Numbered from the stretch's first letter, positions 34,052 through 46,386 are shown. The stretch: DNA of 64,000 nt from Tetmemena sp. SeJ-2015 (GCA_027382625.1 JAJKFJ010022319.1:1-64000), one strand, 5' to 3'. Made by a program: numbers and translations. The notes: generated from the letters alone by a model not told the origin.

Positions 34052-34985
34052 TCACTATAAAGTTAAATGGTAAATTTCTTACTTTATAGCTTGTCTAGAG
34101 TTTTAATCAATAGAGTTGAAACGCCTTAAAAGACTGCCGCTGCTTTCTCTTCGCTTTGAACTACTTTTATTAGTGATTAAGTTATTTTATTCCTTCTTAT
34201 ATGACATCATATTTGAGGCAGCTGCATTGTTTCTTGCTTTTTCGATAGGAGATAAATTTTTGTTTCTTGTTCCATGTCTGCTTTGGGATTTGGCAGACTT
34301 TATATTGAGAGGATTTTTATTTAAAGGTAATTAGATTTCTCCTGATAAATTCTGAGAATTATCTGAAAGCAGTCCTTTGAGAGCATGATCAATGGTTTTA
34401 ACTGCCTAACTTCTGGGGAATAGCTAAATAGATTAATCTATAAATGACTTACTGTGTCAATGACTTTGAACATCTCGAGTATTTTAGATTTATGGCCAGG
34501 TAAAGCATGAAGTTGATCTACCAAGTCTTCCTTTTAATTCGGACTGAGGAGAGTGAGCTTGTAAATATCCTCACCATATCCCATCTCATCCATTTTCTAC
34601 AATTCTATTTAAGAATGATATAAGTTACCCCAGCGTATTGTTGGAGCTTGAAGCCCTTTAGAAGCTTAAACACAGGCTTTTGATAAATATGAGAGGACTC
34701 AGATGTTTCTAACTCTCCTATTGAGGAAGAATCGAATCTTATAATCTGAGGTGGCTAGTAGTGTTCATTTTAATAGCTGAGTATGTTGATGCTGTTGTTG
34801 GACAATAGCTGGGAATTAGCACCAATTATATTTGAGTTTACATTTTATAAGCTATTTGAATTTGTTAAAATCTGATTTCGATTAAAAGCATGAGAAGAGT
34901 TTGCTGAGTTTTTCTTTCCAGATGGTGGGGATATTCTTTAAAGTTGATGCGAGTTTATTCTATTTTTAGCTTTAGAGTTTTGCAT
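34052..34985 (-). CDS. SAM-like-domain protein, complete
   Basis: Complete gene of 290 residues: ATG 34985-34983, TGA 34054-34052, two GT-AG introns (34628-34597, 32 nt; 34452-34424, 29 nt). Exons of 357, 144 and 369 nt are all whole codons. Residues 1-110 are Ser/Asn/Gln-rich and probably disordered. Residues about 108-165 (LLKGFKLQQYAGKMDEMGYG, then LTLLSPNQKEDLVDQL and PGHKSKILEMF) have the pattern of a SAM or SAM-like five-helix domain, ending in the typical G-H-x-x-K-I-L. The C-terminus is basic and Ser-rich (SSKRRESSGSLLRRFN). SAM domains mediate protein-protein or RNA contacts; the specific role is unknown. No IES is needed within it. Confidence 0.75.
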
Positions 34986-35609
34986 TTAAGTTGCTTAAGT
35001 AAGGCGCTAGTTGCTTATTTATAATCCAGGCTAATTAGAGAGTCTCTCATTAACCTAGGCAAGCATTTAAGTATTTTACAGTGCGATCTATTTATATATC
35101 ATATTATAATTATGCGCTAAAAACATTTCCGGTCCATTGAGATTGCTATCCAATATTAACAAAAATTAATACATATATTTATCTATTGTAAAAACATTAT
35201 GAAGTAAAAATATATTCTAAAAATTATAAATTAATTATATTTCGCAATATTTTAATCATAATTTAGGAAAATAATTGCAAAATAAATATGCTGATAATTA
35301 TTTAGTTTAGAAACAAATTTGAATCATTTATCGCATTTTTATTTCATAAAATTAATTATGAAGTTATTTACTTTCAAGAGAACCAGTAAGAATAAAATAT
35401 GAAAATAATTAATTAAAAAAATATTCTATAATGACTCAAGTTTTTGAATGGATTCTATTTATAATCATAATTTTTAGAATTGATTTGAATAATCAATTTC
35501 GTTTATAAAATTTTATTAGAATATAATTAGAATTTATCTTTATCATCATTTCAAAATTAAAAGATAAAAAAGAAGTTTGATTAAAAATGAATAAATAAAA
35601 TTTTATAAT

Positions 35610-35835
35610 TTATCCAGAAATTAAGGAATTGGCTTAAGAGGCCATGCTAACTGGGTTGGATCCTTTGGGTGTTTTTCTGTTGCCACTCCTATAATTGATA
35701 AAGCAAAGAGGAAATTACAAGTTTGACTAAGAGAGATTAGATTTAACATTTCTAATTTTATCATTGTGGATATTTTGGCGTCTTTATTCTTCCATTTTTC
35801 GGATAGTTTGACTCATTTTATTTTATTATTAATTC
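35610..35835 (-). CDS. Coding-like piece, unknown protein
   Basis: The minus strand reads KLSEKWKNKDAKISTMIKLE, then QTCNFLFALSIIGVATEK and HPKDPTQLAWPLKPIPQFL with TAA as Gln. The plus strand is also open here, so the strand is uncertain. Probably an isolated MDS. Confidence 0.35.
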
Positions 35836-37084
35836 AACTAATCACTCAAGCAAATATAAAATATCTTTTACAATTAAACATCAAAAATTATAATAAATAT
35901 GCCTTAAATAAACAATAATTAAAATTAAACAAAATTTTAATCAAAGAAATATAAAATTTTAATGATGGAATTTATATATAGAGACGAAATCTTTGAAAAG
36001 TACTATTTATAATCTGCCATTAAGAAATTTAAATAGTAAAATTGCGAGAATAAGCATTTAACCTGCGTTAAAAATTTAAGGCTATGTAATAGGTTTGTAT
36101 ACTTTTTATATTCTTGAGAAGATCTAAAAGTTTTTTATCTCTATAATATTTTAAACTTAAAAAATCATTGAATTTTAATAAAATAAACAACTCTTTTAAA
36201 CAAAAATATAAAAATGAATTGATTAGTTTTTCATTATAATTTATTCTTTCTAAATTCGAAATTTAGCTTAAAGTTCGAGCCGCTTAAGACTGCCTATTGA
36301 ATTTATTCAGTCTATAATGTATTGCTTTTATTTATGAAAATAAATAATTATTTAATTCTGCTTACATAAAAACGACTACAAAATATTAAAAATCCAACAA
36401 GGTAAAATGCAGCACATTATTCTAAACATTAATCACTCCAAAATTATCTTTGACAGAAAAATTATAAACTTTTTTTAATTGGGTACTGATATTTTGATTT
36501 ACATATGTTATCTAATTAAAGAGAGCTTTGATATTGCTGTAAAGGAAGTCAAATTTTGATACTATAAGAACCCTAAATTTATTATTAATGAGTAAATTAT
36601 TTTGAGAAAATAAGTTTAGATTAATTAAAAATTAATTTATACTTTATCATTTAAAATTTTATAAGTTTAATTTATCATAAGGATTGAGTTAATGACTATA
36701 TTTTTAATTTATTAAAAGGTAATTTTCGTTTAAATAATCTAATTTATAATTTAAAGCATTGCATTTTTTAGTTTTAAAGCTTATTTTCAGCCTTCCTAAT
36801 TTACTAGATAATTTAATGAAGAAATAAATATTAACTTTCTAAAATTACTAGACTCTATTCATTTAGGTTTGAAAAGCAAGTTCAAGACTCTAAGGTGAAG
36901 ACAGGATTTTCCTTATTACTAATAAAAAATAATATGAAACCAATTATCTATAAAAATAATTTTTATTTTATCTTAACAAATAAATCAATCTTCTAAAAAT
37001 GAGTTATAGCCAATTTATTTATGTTAAAAAGAGGCAACTTCAAAATTTTTTTATCTAATAGATTAGAATTGAAATGAATTGCGT
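35836..37084. other. AT-rich DNA, no gene seen
   Basis: No coding character on either strand. Confidence 0.5.
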
Positions 37085-37345
37085 TAGTGGTATAAATGAA
37101 ATATGAGACTGGACTTACCTCTGATATTTGTCTGACTCGTTGTAGAGAGAGAGAGAGTAGTAGTAAGACTATAACGAGTCAGCCAAATTATCTGAACCAC
37201 CAGCAACCTCCCCGATTAAACTTTAATTGCATCTTAACCTCCGAATCCAATGTCTTAATTATTAATTGATTACCTTTTAATTAAAGTTGTTGACCACCAA
37301 CGTTAGAATAATTACATCTTCTTAATTCCTAAAATTGTTATAACT
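37085..37345 (-). repeat. Dispersed repeat, copy 2
   Basis: Inverted counterpart of 24330-24600. GACTCGTT...AACGAGTC near 37134 and 37176 forms a short hairpin around a GA-rich loop. Confidence 0.55.
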
Positions 37346-37349
37346 TTAA

Positions 37350-38250
37350 AAATGGAGTTGTTCTCTAATTTCTTTTTCTCTATCTCTTTCTGTTCTTGTT
37401 TCTTTGTTGACTGCATTTGTCTTGTTGTATTTATATCTCTGCAACCACCCTAACCTACGACAATTCTAATATATAAGAGCTTTTAAATACCTCTAATAGT
37501 ATGAGTTAATTGTGGCAAACTCCTCTGCTTAATATGACTACTAAATTTAATATGATTATTTTGCTCTTTATAAAATTCTCCTTAAATAACAAATTTATGA
37601 AAGTTATTAATTTTGTAAAAATGAAATCGTTTTTATATATTAAAAAATGAGAAGAACAGAATTTATAGTTTATTACTGATTTATGAATAAAATATTTTTA
37701 ATTGCCTTTTCACTTTTTATTTAAAATTTAGATATAAGGTTTCAGCACTAGTATCAAAAGTTCAAATTCAAAGAAGATAAATCATTAATGAAATCTGTTC
37801 TTGCAGGTTTGGGCTAGGTATCAATTTATATTTAAATAAAATATCTTAGATAAATATTAATTTTAGTGATATCCTTATTTAATAAGCAATTCATAAATTT
37901 GAATATGCTTTTTATTTATGATATGTATTTTAAGAATTATTTGTTTACATAGCAATTAAAATAATTTGTTAATAAGTTTCTTTTTATTGCTAAATAATTG
38001 AGAAGGATAAAATAATATTTAAAGTTATGCACAAAAGTATTAAGTATTTAATATTTTTTAATAAGTGAGTAATAAAAATGAATCTATAACTTGATGTCTG
38101 CTAAGTTAATTATATTAAAGTTGATTATATGATTGTTTTATATTTAATGGAGGTAGCCTCCTGCAATTGATATGAAATCAGTAGGTTGCATATTTGCAGA
38201 GCTGTCAATTTAGAATGTTAAAGAATTGAATTAGTCACGTCAATTTTGTC
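37350..38250. other. AT-rich DNA, no gene seen
   Basis: No supportable feature. Confidence 0.5.
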
Positions 38251-38253
38251 TCA

Positions 38254-38503
38254 TCAGAATAATTCTTGGCTTGAATGCAACTTCTTAGGTCTAACGCTGT
38301 TCTGTTTTTGGATGATGCTGTTGATTTCGCATTCCAAGACTTGGTTGTTGTAAATAGGTCCGAATGTGTTTGCTTCATTCTTCATTTCCCCCTGTTGCTC
38401 TTCTCGTCATATGCTGTTACTTACGTTCCTAATACCGGATTTATAAATGAATTGGAGAAATTTTACTTGCAAGTAATGTCAGGTCGCTCTCATCCTGGTC
38501 CAT
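38254..38503 (-). CDS. Small unknown protein, about 82 residues
   Basis: ATG 38503-38501 opens MDQDESDLTLLASKISPIH, then TRRATGGNEE; after a one-base break near 38380 it continues EANTFGPIYNNQVLECEINS, IIQKQNSVRPKKLHSSQ and ends at TGA 38256-38254. The span is 250 nt, exactly one base too long for codons, which fits a single inserted base at the GGGGGAAA run. TAA reads as Gln twice. A helical, coiled-coil-prone small protein; family not recognised. A long open frame on the opposite strand is its mirror. Confidence 0.5.
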
Positions 38504-38999
38504 TCAAATTTAAATGTCTTACTTATTTTAAAAACAGATATACTAACATCTTCAGCAAGAATGTGATTAAGATTTATTTTTACTACCCTCCTTAATTTAA
38601 AAAATACTCAATAATATGTATTAAAATAATGTAAAAATAAAACTTTAATGAAAATTATAGCATATTGAAAGATTTAAGTCAATAAATTTTGTTTTATAAT
38701 TTAAGGGATTTACCTTATTTATAATAAGATAACCTAGTTAAAGAATTAATTAATTTCAAAAATAAATAACTTATATATTAATGATATTAAGAGATTCTGT
38801 ATCAATAAATATCCTTCAATATAAATAAATAATTTTAAAAAGTTGATTATTCTGTTACAATTTTTAGTTTAATCTCTATCGAAACTTATTTTATCAATTT
38901 ACCAACCACATATATTATTAAAAGTTAAATTTATATTTTTTAATAAACGAATATAAAAATTTATAAAAATATAATAATTAATTAATAGAGTTATCAAGA

Positions 39000-39995
39000 T
39001 CTAATAAAGAAGTTGTCTCCACTTTTAAAAAAAAATACTTTGTTAGCTGTTTGACTTTGATCGAATCCAAAGAACCAATCCTGGCTTTTCTCCTAATTTA
39101 TTAATTAAAAAATAAGTTTTTAACATTGATTTGTGTGATGCTTAAAATAGCAATTATATGTGCTTTTATTTAAGTAATGCGAATTTGTAACTGAATATTA
39201 TTTTGTAAAATAGAAAATGAAAAATATTTTTAAGTTAAATAATATAGATTGAACGTAAATATATATTTAATTAAGTGAGTAAATATCTTTAATTGATTAA
39301 ATTAAAAATCTATATTTGTTCTCCTAGTTGTTCTATATTCCGAAATTGAAGTTTGCTATTTATGATGAACTTGAAGGTTAATTTAGAGTGCTGGTTTGAG
39401 GTTTGCTTTAATTTTAAGCAGGCTATCCCCAGTCAAAGAACATATCTCCTGCAGAAGTAGAAGATTACTATTAAACTCCGAATTAAAAATCGTCAAGAGG
39501 TCTATTGCTAGTGAGTTGCTAAGATGATTATACTGGTGGTGACTATCTCTACGGAATAATTTATCATTTTATAAATTAAATACGAATAAAAAAAGGATGG
39601 ATATAGTGAATAATCTATAGAATAAATTGAATTAAAATAGGTTGGATTTATGGTTAGTTATATTGAGAAGGTAAGGGGACATGCTGTTTCTTTTTAGAAT
39701 TAGTTGTAAGGCTGTCTTGTCTTAGCTTTTCTTGTATTCTTGCAATTTCTTGTGGAGTAATATCCTTGCTTGACTGGAATGAGTTAGAAATTGATGAACT
39801 ACTTGTTTGAACTTAAGTAATAGATTTCTCCTCCTCATTTCTTTGCTTTATCAGCTAAGCATCAGCCTTTTAAAGATTATATTTTAACAAAAAACTTACG
39901 GAAAGGGGGATATTCAAAGTCTCATTCCATTTTACATTTTATATCTTTTATTAGATATCTTAAATATTAATTTTTCTTCTTTTTCAGATATAAAA
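39000..39995 (-). CDS. Unknown Gln/Ser-rich protein gene, partial
   Basis: Minus strand. An exon near 39935 (WNETLNIPLS) is followed by a GT-AG intron (about 39895-39859) and then LIKQRNEEEKSITQVQ, SISNSFQSSKDITPQEI, ARIQEKLRQDSLTTNSKKK; further down QYNHLSNSLAIDLLTIFNSE, LQEICSLTGDSLLKIKANLK, and near 39100 KSQDWFFGFDQSQTANK ending at TGA near 39000. AT-rich gaps between blocks may be introns or IESs and at least one junction is unresolved. The start is not found. No domain recognised. Confidence 0.5.
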
Positions 39996-40550
39996 TCATA
40001 ATTTTGTTTATATAATTGCTTTATAAAAATTAAAACTTAGTAAAATATTAAATTAAAAATTATATAAAGTAAATTATTATTCTCAAATGCAAAATCTATA
40101 AAATGATTATGATTCTGAATTGACACAAGTTAGTTTTAGATTTCTTTTTTAGCTTAATAAAACTAATGAAAAATAAAATTTCCCATAAAATATTGAAAAC
40201 ATGGATCAAGAAGAATCAAAATAGATAATGTTAAAAGTTTTTTGTTAAGAAAATTAAATGATTATCGAAGTTAATAAAGGTCTATTTAATATTTCTTTAT
40301 TGTTATTGAAATTCTAGAGTCAAAAATAAAATGAGGATAACTTTTCCTGTATATAGTTTCTAGAAATTCATATTGAATCTTTCTCTTAATTTTAACTTTT
40401 GGAATTAGGTAATTTAGATCTATAAATTACTCAAATATTACCATTAATTAATAATAAAAACAAGACTTATCATATTCTCTTCCAAATAATTGCAGCTATA
40501 AATCTGATTTTTAAGTTTTTAAAATTAAATAAAGCAAGTTATAGTTCCTT

Positions 40551-42467
40551 TCAGTTAGAGTACATTTAAAACCCATATAATTTTATTAATTAGTATAATT
40601 TAAGATTATGACTTATCTTAATATAGACTTTAAACTTTTCTCTCCAATTTTTTATGAATTCTTAATTTGATTTTAAAATGATGTTGAATTCCTTCAAAAT
40701 ATTTGAGATTAAGGCTTTCTATAAATAAAAATATGATGAATGAGAATTAAAATATTTTGTGAGCAAGTTGAGTACATATTTAATTTTGGGTCTACTAGAA
40801 GGATTAGGAACTAGCATAAGTCTTATAAGATTTTTCATTTTATCTGATATTCTATTATCATTGGGCATAAAATAGTGAGCGTTTTAAAATAAGTTAATTT
40901 TAGTTTGTGATTGCTAGCTTCTAAGAATCTTAAAAGGGATGCTAAAAGAAGCACAAACTAAAAGCAACGCATCCCAACATCTATCAAGCCATTAATTAGA
41001 TCAAAGATTTACCCAAATATCAGCTTGAGTATCCACTTTGAATTTTCTGTACTTGTCAATCATCTCTGGTGGTCTGTACATCATAGTAGTGTATTTTTCA
41101 AATTCTTCGAAGGCCTCATCAATTTTATGAGAAGACATGCCTTCCATATGCTCAAAGATAGAAGAGGACGCAGACCCAAAGTCACACAATTTAAAATTCT
41201 TACTCTAGAGTAAAACATTTTCAATCTTAATATCTCTATGGGCCACTGGATTTGGTTAAGAATGCATGTGCAAGAGTCCCCTACAAATTATTTTAATGAA
41301 GCTTAAGCTTACTATGAAATTTCTGAAAGTATGAAAACAATTTGCTGCTCTGATAGCTTTCCTTCGTATTTATTAAGCAAATCAAATAAAGTTCCTTTTA
41401 AAGGTGCACAATTCACAGAGTATAAGAACATAGTTGCCAGTAGTATCCTTTAGAGAGCCTGCATCTATGAACTTAACAATGTTTTGATGGTCGCCTAGAC
41501 TCCTCTAAAGTTTGGTTATTATAATTAAAAATATGTACCCAAACGTCGACTTCGAATCTTATTTATCTCATTGCTTCTTGCGTCTAAATATTATGAAGAG
41601 TGAGAAAGCTTACGGCAACTGTAATTTTCTTGAGAGCATATTGGGCATATGTATTTACGTCAGATACTTAATAAACAAACGCATAACCACCTAAACATGG
41701 TTATCTAATAACACAAACTAATTTATTTTAACTATAAGTACTGCTAAATTCTTTAAAATTTTGTAACTTATTATATTTTGCTGGTATTGATTTTCGACTT
41801 ATTGAAATATTAGAGTAGAAAAATATTTAAAAAGGAGAAAACTAGTTTTAATAGAACACTAAAAAAACTTTATTTCAAAATGTGTTACTCTTTACACACA
41901 CCTTTCTCATTCAATATAAAATCTTTAATCACTAAACCTTAAAAATTTAGGACTTCCTTTAAGAAAAAATAATGAAAATATAAGAAATAAAAAAATTTCA
42001 ACCTAATTTAATGAATTTAATTTGCTTCCTTTTTTCTAAATTTTTATTTTTAAATGACTAGAATTCAAAATAGATTCCATAATTTATATGGAATTTTTTA
42101 AATCGGAATAATTTGCTAAAAAATAAATTAAATTTATTTACAAATTAAATTAAAAGAAAGGAGAAAAAATATTTATGCTATAATTTAAATATAAAATCTA
42201 AGAAAACAATGTCTTACCCTCTGATATCTTTTTATCAATGCGAACTGTTCTATGGCCAACAGCAACAGTCTGTCCTACAGAAGGGTCAACTGGTTGACTT
42301 GAGGCTGATGTAGTTCCGCGATTGATATTGAAGGAAGGAATGTTTATATTTTGAGGAAGATTGCTGTTAATGTTATTTATGAATTTATTTGGAAATAATA
42401 AAGTTAAAATTAATAATCCTTGCTTCACTCCAGGTCGGCGTTGAAATTTGTTACTTAACTTTGACAA
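40551..42467 (-). CDS. NAK/AAK1-family Ser/Thr protein kinase
   Basis: Kinase of the Numb-associated (AAK1/GAK/Ark1) family, which in other eukaryotes acts on endocytic adaptors. The domain reads in order: VGQTVAVGHRTVRIDKKISE, glycine loop EGGYAFVY, ALKKITV (VAIK Lys), GDHQNIVKFIDA, GTLFDLLNKYEGKLSEQQ, VAHRDIKIENVLL (HRD catalytic loop), LCDFGSASS (DFG), YTTMMYRPPEMID (APE-like), ADIWMLGCVAFSLCFFQHPF, and DKMKNLIRLMLVPNPSSRPK. The CFF-x-x-PF block is typical of NAK kinases. Several GT-AG introns; the one at 42217-41691 is 527 bp and probably contains an IES. A 22-bp IES lies at 40881-40902. One extra base sits near the hinge (CELC/PLKGTL). The true start is not found: the 5' exon up to 42467 has no ATG in frame. 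C-terminal tail to TGA 40553-40551. Confidence 0.85.
40881..40902 (-). other. 22-bp IES with GTTT pointer in the kinase gene
   Basis: GTTT occurs at 40881-40884 and 40903-40906. As it stands the kinase frame breaks after LAITN. Removing one GTTT and the 18 bp between joins the frame as AITNAHYFMPNDNRISDKMK, exactly where NAK kinases read A-I-x-x-x-x-F-x-x-P-x-x-x-R-x-S. No GT-AG intron fits. The element is AT only apart from the pointer and one G. Confidence 0.85.
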
Positions 42468-43133
42468 TAATAAGTGGGGACACCACTTTAACTTTTTCTT
42501 TGGAAACGAATAAATAATTGCTGTTAATATGAAAATATAAGTGCTTGAATTTGGTGAGATCCTGTGAGATATAAGTTCTCTAGTTTAAGCTAGCTCTTGA
42601 ATAAAGCTTGCTATGTTCGGATAACATGACAAAAGAAATAAAGATAGCTATTAAAATATTGAGGATAGAGTGAGTCACACTCGAGACCGTCGGTATATTA
42701 TCTTTTGCCACTTCTTAAAAGGAAGCTTTACAAAGATCTATTTTCTCACAATTTTAATTAAGAACCACCTTATGCCTTATAATTTTCAAATCTAGCTAGG
42801 AGAGCTTCCTTATTATTTTTTTTTATAGCAAAGTCTAAACAAATATGGGGAGATTTTGGGCTTCAAATTTTCTCAAATAGACTTTGAGAATTAAGGGAGA
42901 GTATAGTTCAACTTTTCACTCTAGCTTCTTCTATAAGGTGTTTAAGTTGTGGTCTCTCTAGTTACACAAGTACTTTATTTAGAAAGGTGTCTTAATTCCT
43001 CAATGAATATCTATGAATTGATTGAGCTTTTGCATATTTGAATCTGTATTATAATTAATTATTGTTTCTTTCATTTCTTTTTAATAACTATAAATAAAAG
43101 AAAGATTAAAAAATTAATTGTAAAAATAAAGAG
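42468..43133. other. Gap between kinase and AT-hook genes
   Basis: AT-rich; the missing 5' end of the kinase gene should lie here or in another MDS. No clear coding piece seen. Confidence 0.45.
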
Positions 43134-45473
43134 TCATTCTTCCAATTTATTTTGAAGGATTAGAAGTGAGTCTTTTTAGATTTGCGTCTAGTTTTATTCT
43201 GCTTAAGGCATCTATGAAGCAGTTTGAGGAGGCTCATTCTAAGCTTGTATTGTTGAGGTAAGTATCTAATTGGGTTTTGTTTGGTTGAGTGTGGGAATGA
43301 CAGGGTCAATAGGCTTTCCAGTGACTGGATCGATAGTTTGAGTGATGACTTTAGTGGAGGTGGGGCCAATTACTGTGATAGTTTGAGTGATAGGTCCTTG
43401 GTTAGGATTAACAGTGGGAGCTGATTGACCTTCTGTCTTTGGTTTTTTAGGTGGTCTGCCTCTTTTGTTTCTCTCGTCTACCATGGGGAATATGATGTTA
43501 GTTGTGCCATAAGGGTTGCTTGCTCCAATAAGATTTAGATAGCTCAAAGTGTGTTGCTATAGTAATGAAGGATCTACTTAGCCTTAGATAAAGATGCTTC
43601 CATCCTAGTTATTCTTTTGCTGAATCTTAGAAAGAGTGCTCAACAGAACTACAAGATAATAAAGAAATAAGATTATTTACCATTTTAAATCTGCTGTTGT
43701 ATTATGGATTCTTTAGCGGGCTTAGGCTTTGGGCCCCTTGGATCTCCTCTTGCTTTTTACAGGGCTTCTTCACAAAACTCATGATTGCAGTAGTGCTTCT
43801 TCTTACTCCATCCTTTGCAGCAAGGACATGGTCTTGACATTTAACCCATCTAAAATAGTCATCAAATTTAAACATCTCTTATTATAAAATAAAATGCTAA
43901 GGTATATATACAATGATTAGTTACTAATTTTAAATTTAATCCCTAGAATTAAGCTTACTTATATATTTTCAATAGATTTGGGTATAAAAAGAGATGCTCT
44001 AATATTTTAATTAGCAGAAGATGTATTCTAATTCTAATTACAATATTTAATAATGTTTTTAATTGATCAAACAAAGCTTAAAATTAAAAATGAGCTATGT
44101 GAGTTTAATTACACCAACTAATTATCTGTAATAAAAGGAATAAGATTACTTGGCATTTCAACGTATCTTCTGAATTCTTTGTGAATTGCTTTGAGTTCCT
44201 TCATTCTTTTTATTTCCAAGTCTAAAGCATATATCTCCTGCATCAATACGCTTTCATTTTATTTCTATATTAATAAGAATGCAAAACCAAATCTTACTGT
44301 ATAAATGCTCACCCACTTCAAGTGCTCGGGCATTTAGATTCCTTTATAGTATGATAAATCTAATGGTCTGTCCATCACGAAGTCTTACGAGCCCTTGCCG
44401 CTTGCTCTCTACTCTTAGTTGTACTCTCTTAGAATTTTCTCCAACTCCGCATCTTCTTTCCTCATATCATAAGCATTCAATATAATATAAATAAATACTG
44501 TCTCTTCAATTCAACATCGTCTAATTCAAAAATTTATTGCCACCTTTTTCATCGTCTGAATCTAAATCATCATCCATATCTTATTCTGTATTCTTTGCTT
44601 GTCTTCCAGTCTTTTTTCCACCAGGAATTGGAACTCCACTCCCTCTTTGCTATAGACATACTTAAATAGGTGAGTGTTGTCTTACCTCATTCCAAAACTG
44701 AGTCTCCTCATCAATTTCCTTCTTTTCCTTTTCTTTTTGCTCTCTGAGCTTCTTATTTTGCTAATACTTCTTTTCTCGCTCTATGGTTCTTAAGTGCTCT
44801 TCCTATTACTGCTAGTAGCTACTCTACTCTGCTCCAAGGAGGAGCAAAGGTTTCTTTCCTTCTGTCCTTTCTTCAAGACTTAATCTTTCTTATTCATTCC
44901 TAGCATCCTTCTTGGATCCACTTCCCTCCAAAGAAGAGACTGAAGCTGCTGCATTCTATTTTTTCTTTCTCAACTATTCTTTGATTCTTCTTTTTGCATC
45001 TTTGGATGGAGGTCTGCCTCTCACTCCATTTTAATCAACTACTCTAGGTGCTTCTGTTTAAGACTTGTCATTTGAAGCAATTGAAGATAGAGTATTAGTT
45101 TTGATGGCGGGTCTTCCCTTCTTATGCTTATCCTTTTTGCCCTTGCGCAGAGTGGATGTGTTTTACACTTTGGGAAGATATTAAAGTGGCTTTTAAACGT
45201 AGAATGCGTGGCCCTCCTCTTACCAAGAACGCTTCCTGAACTAAGAATCTTTTTATCTATATCCCCTTTATCAGAGAAGTTAAATTAAGATATGTTTAAA
45301 AGAGTGAGATGGGTCAGCTAGAAGTAAGCTATCAGAATTTGATGCTCCACTTTAAACACTGTCGATACTTTCTTTTCTGGAATGAGAGTCCTAGTTTGAT
45401 TTTTGCTCTTCAGCGTCATTAGAGCTTTTGGTTTTAGCGCATTTTTTGACTTTTGCTTAAGCTTTCTCTTCAT
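43134..45473 (-). CDS. AT-hook DNA-binding protein with Cys-rich segment
   Basis: A nuclear, probably chromatin-associated protein of about 600 residues. Candidate ATG 45473-45471, TGA 43136-43134. Three AT-hook motifs: HKKGRPAIK (about 45070), VRGRPPSKDAKRR (about 45020) and NKRGRPPKKPK (about 43450). Between them is a long charged coiled-coil region (EEHLRTIEREKKYQQNKKL). A Cys/His segment, RPCPCCKGWSKKKHYCNHEF (about 43830), could bind zinc. The C-terminus is Thr/Pro/Gln-rich. TAA and TAG code Gln throughout, e.g. YQQQQEEH. Introns are short: 44685-44650 (36 nt), one near 44315-44270, one near 43680-43649. The first exon is uncertain: an in-frame TGA near 45271 requires either a 128-nt intron (45368-45241) or an IES. 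Divergent from RPL23A, 136 bp away. The combination hints at a remodeller subunit, which I cannot confirm. Confidence 0.7.
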
Positions 45474-45609
45474 TTTTATTAAATAAATGATTTGTTATTT
45501 GAAAGATGTTAGTGTTAGTGATTGTTGTTATTTGAGAAATGAGTTGGGGAATAATATAACTTAACTGAGTGATAAATGAGGTTTATTATTTAATTTAATA
45601 GGAATCTAA
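45474..45609. promoter_or_regulatory. Shared divergent promoter region
   Basis: 136 bp separate the start codons of the AT-hook gene (minus) and RPL23A (plus). Both promoters must lie here or overlap. A/T-rich with no recognised box. Co-location suggests both could sit on one macronuclear chromosome; inference. Confidence 0.4.
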
Positions 45610-46120
45610 ATGCCAAAGAAGACTGTAAGACATCTCTCTCAATACTCATTTCTTCTTTACAACCACTCCATTAGCCGTGTTTGTTGACGTTAATTGTTTG
45701 TAGTCTCAATCCAAGTCCGCAGCACAAGCAGTGAAGAAGGGCACCCACGCCATCAGAAAGCACAAGGTTTGGACCAACACCACCTTCAGAAGACCCAAGA
45801 CTCTTGCTCTTGCCCGCAAGCCCAAGTACTCTAGAAAGAGCGTCCAGAAGGAGCAGACCTACGACAAGTACGCAGTGATCAAGTACCCCGTCACCTCTGA
45901 GAGCGCTATCAAGACCATCGAAGACAGCAACACCCTCGTCTTCATCGTCGACAGAAGAGCCAACAAGCCCACCATCAAGAAGGCCTGCAACGAGCTCTAC
46001 AACATCAAGGTTTCAAGAGTCAACACCCTCGTCAGACCCGACGGTCTCAAGAAGGCCTACGTTCTCCTCTCCCAGGAACACGACGCTCTCGACATTGCCA
46101 ACAAGATCGGAATTATGTGA
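45610..46120 (+). CDS. RPL23A: 60S ribosomal protein L23a (uL23)
   Basis: Complete. Exon 1 45610-45624 (MPKKT), intron 45625-45703 (79 nt, GTAAGA...TTGTAG), exon 2 45704-46120 ending in TGA; 143 residues. The basic N-terminal extension ([20 protein letters not shown]) and the conserved core [57 protein letters not shown] and the final DIANKIGIM are all typical of eukaryotic uL23, which sits at the exit of the ribosomal tunnel and contacts SRP. Codons are strongly GC-biased and only CAA/CAG is used for Gln, as expected for a very highly expressed ciliate gene. No IES interrupts it. uL23 length in other eukaryotes is about 140-156 residues. Confidence 0.97.
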
Positions 46121-46386
46121 GTAGTGGTTGTGATTTTGGCAACTAGCAGTCACAGCAAATCAGACGCAGCAACACCTCCTATGTTGTTTTCTAAAATTTA
46201 CTCTATTCTTATTATATATTACTTCCATTTCAGCAGCGTATTAACTCAAAGATTTATCACCTGCATATTTACTATCTCCCTCTCTCACTCAATCTAAATC
46301 TTCGCCTTATAAACTATACAGATTGTTTATAGATGAGGAAGGAGTAAAGTATTCGTTAAATTAGATATAGTTTAAATAATTTATAA

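Noticed and set aside
38275..38595. Plus-strand 106-codon frame.
   Set aside because: Mirror of the small minus-strand gene at 38254-38503, which has better composition, an ATG and a TGA.
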